Shown here piece after piece: positions 1-11,000 of a DNA stretch of 64,000 nt. Below the pieces are notes generated by a model. The model did no database searches, was not told the origin of the DNA, and saw only the letters and a program-made list of their open reading frames with translations. Within the stretch, counting starts at the first letter, position 1; each line of letters starts with the position of its first letter. Origin of the DNA: Lepidostoma basale (lineage: Eukaryota > Arthropoda > Insecta > Trichoptera > Lepidostomatidae); contig JAHDVF020000021.1 of assembly GCA_022606425.2 (NCBI GenBank), positions 62,001 to 126,000 of the forward strand, given 5' to 3'. The position numbers and the translations under genes are program-made.

Positions 1-1080
1 TAAATCTACCACATAACGGTATCCAGACTTACTAAAGGAAACAAATATTTTTTAATAATGACAATAATTAACATATAATGTCAATTAATTTATTATACGC
101 AGAGCTTAGAGATTACTGCCTCCATGCATGTCACATGGCAACAAGGGGGTCCCCTGTGTGCAGCATGGATTGCCATGCCATGCAAAGCGTCGTACCACCC
201 GAAGGATATCCCATTTTATGAATTCGAAATATGCGATTTGAAAGGAAAAAATAAAAATGTTATTTCACAAATTGTCCAGAAGCGGTCAATGGAATTAATA
301 ATTTATTTGACTTTAGAAAGATAAAACAAATCAGTTATTGCAATTTGAATTATCCATAAATATTCTTTCAGTTTTTCCAAAATAATCTTTAAGTAAAACG
401 GCAATGACTGATCCTGATACACCAATATCCATAATGGAATTCATTTCTATGTCTGCAAACTTACTAAAGTTCACGCCGTTTGCAGGGGGAGGCGGAAAGA
501 ATGGACCGCCAAACTATTCTTTCCTGATATATTTATCTCGCTTCCTCAACATTGATTCATTGGTTTTATTGCACATAAACCGCAGTTCAATAATAAATGG
601 TTGACAAGCATTAACAGGAGAGTGATGGCGTCACGGAATATATTGATTACGAAGTACTCTGTCGGTTTTATTGCTCAAAACTTCGAATTTTTATGACAAA
701 TGGTTCAAAGAAGCCAGTATCCTTTGATTTTCGAGAAGAAATTGACAAATAATTTATTTATAAACGCAACCGTACCGGTACTGTTATCGTTCTCTTATTG
801 CCATTATAAATATCTCTATGGCAGTAACCCATTGTTCGCTTACAATTAAATTGTCTGTGATTCGTGCTATTTTGACAGATGACGTTTTTCGTATACCTCA
901 GGCATTAAGTCATATTTGCATCACATTTATTCGTGATTATACGTAATTGTTTGTATCAACCTTTGGGTACATATTTTATATTGAAGGTTAGTCATATTGT
1001 GCAATCAACTAGTTCTGTATTTAGAGTTCTCTTATTAAGTGCTAATTAGAATTATTATTTTACTATCGTAGTAGGTCGCC
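1..1080. other. Upstream spacer of the FUN14 gene
   Basis: AT-rich non-coding DNA with no convincing gene. Short reading frames at 124-324 and 404-604 show no recognisable domain or codon structure. About 477-585 is a minus-strand 3' fragment of LINE-A (see the copy at 31803). The last 200 bases before 1081 presumably hold the promoter and 5' UTR, but no TATA box or initiator could be assigned with confidence. Confidence 0.5.
477..585 (-). mobile_element. LINE-A 3'-end fragment
   Basis: Read on the minus strand this matches the terminal stretch of LINE-A: the segment encoding the EEAREVCQD-type tail and the 'ctttctgcc' end. It is diverged and very short, with no reading frame left. Its assignment rests on similarity to the longer copies at 31803-32520 and 35588-35905. 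Confidence 0.5.
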
Positions 1081-2856
1081 ATGAATCGCAAATCGCCCCG
1101 AAACGACGCCCCCGAGGAGGTAGAAAAAGTCGTAGAAGATACAAAGAAATTCATCGATAAAGCTGTTGGAGAGATCGGTTGGGATGCTGCTACACGCCAA
1201 CTTATCTTCGGATCGCTGTCGGGATGGTATTTTTTTTCTGTCGATTATGTTCTGTTCACACACCCCTGAAACCTCTTGCTTGGTAGAAATACTTTGAATT
1301 AATAACTTATTTTATTATTGTCCAAATGTTTTTAAATTAAATTTTTTTTATTGCCCTTTATATGACATTCTTACAAAACGGTACTTTGAAGATTACTGAA
1401 ATATTATTTTATATTATGTATTTTGGGATCTTGGGAAAATCCGTGTAGCTCGTCTTTCTGGACAGATGGAATGACGCATCGGTCTGTGCTAACTAGCTCG
1501 GAGAGCATAGCGCGCGAAAAACTCGCGAGATGTCCCTTTCACACTCACATCGCTGGCGACACACAGCACAGTGTAGGAGTTAAACATACATTACCCACCA
1601 CACATTTATAACCACCCCGAAGATGGAGACTGCAACGAAACGTCGGTCCAGAAAGACGAGTTACACACAGGGATTTTCCCAAGATCCCAAAATACATATT
1701 GCTACCAATGGTGAAAATCTACACAATTTATTTTATATTATTTTTGTTGTTGTATCATTATGTAAATATTTTTTAGGCTAACTGGGTTCATATCCATGAA
1801 ATTAGGGAAGATATCTGGAACAGGAGTTGGTGGTGGTGCGTTTGCCCTCCATTTTGCGGAACAACAAGGTTACCTCAATTTAAATTGGGATAAAATCACT
1901 AAAAAAGTCGACAAGCTCAGTGACAAGATAGAAAAGGAGGCAACTGGCAGTTCACCGGCGTGGATTGATAAAGTATGTTTAAATTTTGATTACATATGCA
2001 CTTAGTAACTTGGAGTGTATACATACTATTTGCTGTGTAAACTTAGCAAGCTTAAATCAACGCTTCTAGTCAGTTGAGTCATTTCAATGTATACAGTATT
2101 ATTTCTTATTAAATCATATGATAATTTCTCACATGATCGTTTTTAAACGTGAAACAATACAATAAGAATTTATATGTAGTTGGGTATGGTTTCTCAATGT
2201 GGAATAACTTCTGCAATACCTTTGGAAATGACCAAATATTTCTGGAATACTCTTTAAAAAACATGCATAATTCATTGTTTTCATTTTGAAGCGCTGTTAT
2301 TGTACGTGTTACAATTAATTCATTAATGATTATCAGATTGTCATGACAGCTGTTTCGACAATCCATGTTGGCATCATCGGGTGTTATAAACAACTAATTA
2401 AATAAATTGTGATATGTAAAATAACAGTGTTTCAAAATAAAACATTTAATTTTGCTAAGGTATCAATCACTGTGTTTCAGCCAAAACAATGGATTATCTA
2501 AAATTTGTATATCGCAATTAAGAATGCACAAATTATTATGATGCAAACTAAATTGATGCCAAATTAATTGACACAATTAGAATAGGGGATATTGTTATAG
2601 TATCTGGCATTAAATTTTTTTGGTAGTTGAATGTTTTCAGTTTTCATGTTAATTTGATCCTATTGCTTTACAGGTTGAGAGATTTGTTGACAGGAAGATG
2701 GACAAAGCGGAGGATGCCATTAAAAAGAAGCAGCTCAAGGCTAAGAAGTGGTACCACTCTGTCACCGGAGACGAGTATTACAGGGCCACGGAGACGCATG
2801 TCTTCATGGCATCCTTTGTAGCCGGATTGGCTATCGGTTTGATGTGTGGCCGTTGA
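1081..2856 (+). CDS. FUNDC1: FUN14 domain-containing protein 1-like (FUNDC1)
   Basis: Three exons, 1081-1226, 1777-1972 and 2674-2856, with GT-AG introns, join in frame to 174 aa. The FUN14 domain starts at about residue 40 (FGSLSGWLTGF) and runs through KLGKISGTGVGGGAFAL and the GYLNLNWDKITKKVDK stretch. It ends in a hydrophobic C-terminal segment (FMASFVAGLAIGLMCG). Human FUNDC1 is 155 aa with the same order. FUN14 proteins sit in the outer mitochondrial membrane; FUNDC1 is a mitophagy receptor and an ER-mitochondria contact protein. The charged N-terminus (PEEVEKVVEDTKKF) shows no obvious YxxL LC3-interacting motif, so a mitophagy role is not supported by sequence. The start is the first ATG after stops, and the second exon restores the GW codon across the junction. 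Intron 1 carries a foldback element. The gene converges on TFIIIA downstream. Confidence 0.9.
1416..1697. mobile_element. Foldback MITE in FUNDC1 intron 1
   Basis: A 282-bp element with long inverted ends: 'ATGTATTTTGGGATCTTGGG' at the left is mirrored by 'CCCAAGATCCCAAAATACAT' at the right. The complementarity continues inward through the sequence around 'CGTCTTTCTGGAC'. There is no ORF. The right arm holds 'CCGAAGATGG...CGAAACGTCGG', which resembles the Penelope-type hairpin module described in the findings. A target-site duplication is not clear beyond AT or ATT. Confidence 0.75.
2325..2400 (-). repeat. Half-copy of the CTGATGA/GAAAC palindromic repeat
   Basis: Read on the minus strand this gives CCGATGA, a hairpin GCCAACATGGATTGTC, then GAAAC, AGCT and GTC. 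It is a single arm of the repeat found as full palindromes near 19296, 39730, 52648 and 53050. The T-to-C change in CTGATGA and a damaged hairpin show decay. It lies in FUNDC1 intron 2. Confidence 0.6.
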
Positions 2857-5087
2857 ATATTTTTGTCACTATTAATTTCATCGGTTCAATGTCTACAATG
2901 ATTTTTTTTAAACAATTTATATGTGGACTATTAATCCATTTTAATAAATATTATACTACAGTGAAGCTAATTGTAATGCTTCATATTATCATATTTTATT
3001 TTCAGCTGTTAATTAATATTCTAAACTTTGTTTCTTTCACGTCATTTATGATTGGGTTCACCGAATTTGGTGATGTTTTATACTACTAAAAAAATAAGAA
3101 AATTATAAAGATTGCAGTTTAACAAAGTTGATATGTAGCTCTTGTATGGGGATGTGTAAAGCTTAAGATTTCGGTTGGACATTGAGCTGACGATGTAAAG
3201 TTTTTCAATTGTAGTCACATTTTAAAAGTTTTTTTTAATGAATCAAATTAATAATACACACATTATAACTAGTGTTCCCAAGATTAGTTTTAGTAATAAT
3301 ATTGTATAACACAACGCTTGCAATAATTTTTTTATTCATTTTATATTTCTGTTTTCCTGGTTGTGATATTTAAAAAAAATTATGGAATTTATTTAAGCAT
3401 AAATATGAATTGTTTATTTTTGAAGTCATGATTCATTTCCCCTTTTTATTCTTGTTATCGAATCGCTGATGGTGAAAGTTTTAGTTAAGTTAATAGCACA
3501 TTTTTTTTAAATCTCACATATGGAAACAATGATCAATTGATTTCTTATTTGTAAAATCAATGAAATTTTAAATACATCATCGTCATCGGCTGTCCCTCGT
3601 GTCCGAGGAAAACTGTCCTTCAAGGTTGTGGGTCCACATGTGGCTAAAGAGACCAATCCTGGACCTACACACTGAGGCATTGTTTGACTTATTTATACAA
3701 TGAACTTAAATCAGTTTCTCATGTCATATATACCTTACAAGTATATATAATTATGATGAATTAGTTGTGGAGTTCTTAAATATGGATTAACTTCAAAATA
3801 TATAAAATGTATTTGTTTTATTTGTAAAATGAGCATATTTGATAATACAGTTATCCATAAATATTTCATCACATTTATACAGGTTTTATTATTTTTTAGT
3901 TTTATCCCAATTCATATGTTTAAATCATAAATTGGCAACTAAAAAAAATGTTTTTGATAATTAAACTTATTATTTTCATATAAATATGTACACTCATTGT
4001 TAGTTTAGTAAGTATACATGGAATAATCTCATTTTTATATTTGACCCACAATCTTGTATTAAACCTAGTCAGTAGAGTTATAATGATGTACTTCAGTAAT
4101 GCTTTAATGCTTGGTCATTTATTAGTTAACATATTAAAGATAATGAATTATTTAAAGGAGTTTTATTTTTAAATAATCGTGTAATAAATAATACCTCATC
4201 ATCATCATCATCAGCCGTCTGTCATCCACTGCTGAATGTAGACCTCTCCCAAAGCCCGCCACCGCCCCCTATCCATTGCCGCACCCATCCATCCGTGTCC
4301 AGCAATCCTCTTCAGATCGTCGGTCCAACGGGCAGGGGGACGTCCAACTCTACGGAAACCTGTACGCGGTCTCCACTCCAGAACCCATCTTCCCCATCGG
4401 CTGTCGGTTCTCCGACAGATCTGGCCAGCCCACCGCCACTTCAGCCCGCCTATCCGTAGAGCCACCTCATTCACCTTGGTTTGTTGTCGAATAAATTCGT
4501 TTCTAAATCTGTCCCTCAAGGTTATTCCAAGCATGGCTCTTTCCATGGCGGGCTGGGCAACCTTGAATCTATAGACTAGACCTTTTATCAATGTCCACGT
4601 CTCAGCTCCGTACGTCATGACTGGCAAAACGCACTAGTTGAAGACTTTAGTTTCTTGTCTCCTTTTTTGAAAAAGAGGACCACGATACTTTCACTCCATG
4701 CTTTTGGTGTGCATTCCTTACGCAGTACGGAATTAAACATTTTTTGTACTGCGCATAGAATTGGGAGTCCTCCGGCTTTTAGAAGTTCTGTGGTGATTCC
4801 ATCCTCTCCTGGTGCCTTGTTGTTTTTCAGCCGTCTCAGGGCCATCTCAATTTCATCTATGTTTATCTCTGGGAGATCGTCAGTATGGTGGCGGGTTATT
4901 TTGGCTCTGGGATCACCATTTCTAATGAATTAAAACAATTAGAAAAACCATTGTTTGATGAATAATAAATCATTATTATGGAAATAGTGATATCGTCTTA
5001 ATTTAATAAAACCATTAATTATTACCAATTGGAACAATATTGAATAAAACAAAATGAAACACTTACAAATCAATTTTATTACACAGG
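2857..5087. other. Convergent spacer between FUNDC1 and TFIIIA
   Basis: Probable 3' UTRs of both genes plus repeats. AATAAA-like signals follow the FUNDC1 stop (about 2943). About 3577-3690 is a diverged repeat starting with a CATCATCGTCATC run, like the tail of the LINE-C copy at 4197. The 2748-3089 reading frame is mostly exon 3 shadow plus UTR. No further gene was found. Confidence 0.5.
4197..4925 (-). mobile_element. LINE-C 3' end (reverse transcriptase remnant)
   Basis: Two minus-strand frames cover it. At 4845-4615 lies the reverse-transcriptase stretch [18 protein letters not shown]. At 4627-4211 lies the C-terminal tail [10 protein letters not shown]...AMERAMLGITLRDR...RWTDDLKRIAG. 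A frame change separates them. The 3' end (plus-strand left) carries a (GAT)n tail at about 4197-4214, as expected of target-primed reverse transcription. Truncated and inactive. Relatives lie at 36560 and 52019. Confidence 0.85.
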
Positions 5088-8000
5088 TTAATCAGAAAGA
5101 GTATTATTAAATTGTTCTATAGATTTTGGTACGTTCATACCCTCGATTACATATTTTTCCATAGAAATAGGCATTCTAAAACCGGAGAGTTTGACAGCAG
5201 AGGATCGTTTCATTTTCTCAAAATCTTTCCTTTTCTTCCTTATTCTCGGATGTTTCCTGCTTACGACGGGCCGCTCATGTTTAGCTATGTGTTGCTCCAA
5301 TTTATCCTGTAGGTAAATAATACACACAGAGATAGAAAACAGTTAGAATTCAATTTTCCAACTCTATATTAATCATTTCTAACCTCGCTAATTAATTTTT
5401 CTACTGTTCTACATATTATATGAATAACATACCAGGTATCTGGTAGACAACCTATCCAATGAAATTGAACTTAGATAAACTAGTAACACTAATAAATACG
5501 TAAGAAAAATGTCTTAAGAAAGTTATGAAATCAATAAAATTAAAATGATTAATCTGTGAAGGAAAACAAAACCTTTATACCAATCAAGCTACGAAGCAAA
5601 TACATTTTAGTACACTTTTTATGAATGCCATTTAACTTCCAAGCATTAGCTTCCTACCATAAGGTAATATTCTGTAAATGTTCTGCCATACCTACCATTT
5701 ATACTTAATTAAATTTGGCAACCAGACTTTTAAAACCATATTTTATCATGGACTAACATAAAAAAATTGCACTTTAAATAACTGGATGTTAATTCAATTG
5801 AATACTTATTGAATTTATTTATAACTTAACACAAGCTTCCACAATAGTCTACGGTTTCATAAGGAAATCAAGAAATAATCTTTGACCATGATAAGGTTTG
5901 AATAAATAAAAAAAATAAAAAATCTGAACGTTAATTCAAGTTGAAAGGAAACGCACCTGTGTTGATAATTTGGCCGAACAACCAGGAATAGTGCAATTGA
6001 ATGTTTTCCCTTCATGCACAGACTGAATGTGGTGCTCAAGGTTGAATCTCGAGGAATAAAACCTGAAATTGCAATAGAATAAATATATTACTAAATTTGG
6101 TACTTCATTTGTTCATGTTCCATATTTGATGATCTTAAGTAAAGTTTTTTATTAGGTAAATGTTAGTTAGATTGATTAAAAATATATATTTCTTACTTGG
6201 AACAGTCATATGGACAGGGAAACACATCTTTTTCATTCGGAAGACAATGGATCTTCATATGACGACTTATATTCCGCTTCAATTCAAATATTTTTTTACA
6301 GATGTCACAGTGAAACTCTGAAGAAAAAAATATCACAATTGATACAATTGTACTTTAGTTATCATCTTGGAGAAGTTGTGCTGTATTCATGTGTATGATT
6401 TATAATGAGATAACCAGTTACAAAATGTTATTTTTATATCTAGAAAATGAGACTGAGAAAAGAATACATAAGTTTACCTTTGTACACATGTTCAGTTTTC
6501 CGATGTTTTGAAATATCTGTCCACCTTTTGAATTCTTCTCCACAAAAACATTTATATGTGCGGTGGTTCCTTCTATGCTTATTGCATTCTATTAAAGATG
6601 AAAATGTTTCTGTACAACTGTCACACCTATAAAAAAATTAAATGTATATTAATAATTAGTGAATTATCCCGCTCTCAAATTATCTCTCAAAAGAGATCAG
6701 CTCCCACCGGATGCCACGCAGGACAGACAGTCCTAGTCACGCCATACAAGAAGAGCCGACCCCAAGTAAATGGGACAAGGCTAGGAAGAAGAAGAGAATT
6801 ATCCCGCTGGTCTGCCAATACGAAAACAAAAAAAAATTATATTATATAATAAAATTCTCTGGTATCAACTTGACCGCGTTCGGAGTCATCCTCTCTTGCT
6901 GCCATGCGATCGCTAAGGTCCTCACCACCATGCGGAACTCAGGGATCACTTCTGCACTTTGTACTGCACCACCCGGCCTATGGAACCTCGTGTCTGTCAG
7001 GTGACGCCATAACAATGTATTTTTCTTAACCGCTATCAAATGGGTCAGCTGTTATCTGATGTCCTGAGGAGCATGCCATCATGGAATCGCCACAACCAGC
7101 CTTTTCACGTGTTTCCCGGACCCGTGGCAGCGAACAGAATTAAATTTAATATTATAAATTTAATGAACGACATCTCTAGATTATTTTATAATTTAGCTTG
7201 TTTCAATAAACCACAATGTATTCCATAACCTTTGTTCATATTTACACCCATCCCTAATCGAATGACCAAGCCAGAAAGAATCCTGCGTGAAAACCTGGAG
7301 ACTAAAAGTCCACTCTCTGGGTCTGGCCGAGGTAAGGAGAGAGCTTTTACAATGGGGCACCTTCGCCATAAACTTCCACAAGCATTTTATGTGTCTCAAC
7401 TGCACTCTTCTTCCAATTAAAACAGAACAGGATAACTTCCCGCAAATGCTGCTTATTTACCACGAAGTCGACATTTAAGGAGCGATAAAAGAAATGTTGT
7501 TGTGAGAATTACAAACATGTGCGAACTGAACTTAATTGACGGATCTCAGGCTTACTAAAAAATGTGGCCGCCAGATTTGAAGGCTTGAAGCAGCCAGAGC
7601 CTTATGTTGTAAAACGGACCGAACTTTCCGAAACGCCCAAAATATTTTATATTTTTAAAAATAATCAGGGATATTTCTCTGAATCAAATAACAGTAAATA
7701 TATACATAAGCTCATACCACTTAATGTCAATTAAGTGACTCAACAAAGTATTTCTTAAATGAACTCCTGTCGAGTTATACTATACTTGATGTTATACAGC
7801 ATAATTTACAAAATTAACAAATAATAATTACACACTATGCACTATTCAAATACAACTTTTTATTTAAACCCCTTCTTTGTGTCTTTTTTATATAAATTAA
7901 TTAAGCAGTTGGTGGTAGGTACAAAAAATAATCAAGGAGCGCAAAGGGTTAATATAAAACTAATGACAAAAATTTGTTGAATAACTCCAAAACACCCGAC

Positions 8001-11000
8001 TGAAAGTTATTTTTGAACAATATTTAAGAGTAACTGGATAATTTTAACAACAAATTAATTGACTTCTTAATTGTACAATATTAACCCCTTTAGTGCGGCT
8101 GGCTACGTTTGCAGTCCAAAAAATTGGTTTCGAACTGTGACAGACTACATTTGGGGCTCATATTTAAAATTATCTTATAAACCTTTTTACTTTACTTCCT
8201 TACTACTAAATCGTAGGTAATATAAAGATGAACTGGGACTATCTGTCTGAGCTGCAAATGTAATCAGCCGCAATTCGAAACTTTTTTTTTTTACTGCAAA
8301 TGAAGCCAGCAGCTCGATGGAGGTTAACAAACTATAAAGTGGATTGCAATCCTGGCAGTTAAAATAACTGATAAGAGAGGATTACGCAGAATTTAAGTTG
8401 CACGAGCTGCATACCTTTTTTTGCAATGATAATCTTAACTTGAAACTCCGATAAAGAATGATTAAATGTTATATATGGTCTGTTCTACTATACGGCTGTG
8501 AAACTTGGACTCTGAAAGTGAATGTAATGAACCGGTTAGAGACGTTTGAGATGTGGATATACTGCAGAATTCTCCATATACTGCAGAATACAATCAACCG
8601 ACAGGGTAAGTAATGCAGCCGTGCTACAGAGAGCCAGAGCCAATATAGATCTGTTGTCGAGTGTGAATGTTAGAAAGGTCTCATATTTGGATCATGTGCT
8701 AAGGGGAGAAAAATACCACCTCCTTCGACAGATGTTAATGGGTAAAATAGAGGGACGTCGGGGAGTTGGTAAAAGTCAGTTGTCAGACAGGAATGACCAG
8801 AGTTCAGAACCCGTTCCAAGTGTCGCCTTTGCAGTGACGTTGGGGAGACCTGACTTGGCACCGGAAGAAGAAGAATAAGAAGAGAGGATATTATGAAAAG
8901 TAGTAAAGGTGCTTACTTGAACTGTTTGATGCCGGTGTGGGTGTACATGTGAGTGGCGAGGCGGTTTTTCTTCCGGTAGCCGATCTGGCACTCTTCACAC
9001 CAGAAGGGCAGCAGCTCCGGGTTGTGGGTACGGGAAAAATGTTTCTTCAGATTTTGGTTGGTGGCAAACTCACAAGGACATTTGGAACAACTGAAATTTA
9101 AAAAATATATGTTATAAAATCTTAATAAATCGATAAGTAAGTGGAATATGTATTATAATAATTATGCCAATATTGGGAAATTTCATAATCATATATTATA
9201 TTTCAGAACATTGAAAGACACTAAAAAAATGTGGTTTTAATTGCAACATTTCTTTATCAAGCATATTTAAAAAAATATATAAATATATTTATATTTATTT
9301 TATTTTCATTTTTGGTTATATTCCAAATAAAAAAATTTTAGCTTAATAAATATCTTTGTGACATAGGTCATAACTTTTATAAATACATGTTGGAACTATC
9401 AAAATAAGGATGAATGGTAAGGAAGCAAAATATTAACGATGTAAAAGGAACGATAAATAGAGGAAGACCGAGGATAATGTGGTACAATCAAATATGCCAG
9501 GCATGTGGAGAATCCGAGAAATTTACTTGCATGTTTGGCAAGATGTATGGAGGTTGAGGAAGCGGGAGAAGTTATCAGGAAAGATCAGTGTGGCAGACCA
9601 TTCCTTCTGCCTATTCCTTTGGAGAAACGGCGTGATGGTAAGTTATAATAGTTAATTCTTTTATTCCTTTAGGCTTACCGCGCACTAAGCGGCCAGGCTG
9701 CCACAGCCAGGTTTGCGGCAGCCAGTTATAGCAGCCAGTTAGTCAATCGACGCGCGAAGGCCAGTTGTGACCTTTCTGCCGAGCGATATGGATGTGGAAG
9801 ATCTTATAATTGTTTACCTTTTGTCTCGCAAGAAACGTAAAGCAAAGAAAAGACATTGGATTCATCCTCTTTTACTAGAACGGCACTCAAAAGGCTTATT
9901 TTATACATATTTTAAAGATGTTCGTAAATACCCAGATCGGTTTTTTAACTATACAAGAATGTCAGTGGAATCGTTTGATAACCTTTTGGAAAATATAAGG
10001 AATTCAATCAAGGGTACGGATACTCCTATGCGAGCTTGTATAACTCCAGAAGAAAAATTGTGCTTACTTTGAGGTGAGTACCTACACAAATAAAAAAAAT
10101 ATTGTGTTTATTTTTCATAACATTTATTATTTACTTCTTACATTATTTTATAGTAAGTGGTAGTCATGATTCCTGAAACAGGTCAAGAATTTCAGAATTC
10201 GTAGTCGTATCTGATGCATTTGTATCAGTTGGAGATAGCACCTCATTGTATGCCGAGGTTCCCGGTTCATAGTTTGTTACGTTTCCATTGCGATATTGTC
10301 CACTGACAGAAGTTTCTGGTTCATAATTTGGTTGTGGCGTATATCTACGGCCATATGATCTGGGGACCGTTGTTCCTGGTTCATAAGAAACATACCCTTG
10401 GCAAAACAGACCAAATTCGGAATTATGAGATTCCATAGAATGCATTTGCGCTATTTTTATTACATCAATTAACTCCATTTTCATAGAAAGCTTACGATGT
10501 TGCGGAACGTTTTTAAAGTCATCTAGAAGCGAAAGCATAAATAGTCTATCTGAATCCGATTCTTGCTTTCTTTCACGCTCTTCTCGCGCTGCCATACTCT
10601 CCTTTAATATATCAATTAAATTGTCGTCGCCACTTGATCATCTTTTTTTAAAAACAGGTCGACCTTTAATACTACCGCTATCATCGCTGGTTTTCGCAGT
10701 GCGTGTTTCATCCATGCTATTTTGTGTTTCATTGTTAACTACAGTGACCCTAAGAAACTGTAGTTGTTCGAAATATATGTAAGGGTTCCTACGCAAAGCT
10801 GCTGATCCACTTTTAGTACGTATGCATTTTAATTCCCTGGTGTGACAAGTCCTAATGTTTTTCCACTTTTATTCTAGAGATTTACCTGAAAAATAAAATA
10901 TTATACTTTGTTACAGATATCTGGCTACAGGTGTTCTGTGGTAGAGTTGAATTATAATTTTCGAATTGGATATACCACTGTCCGAGATATCATATATGAA

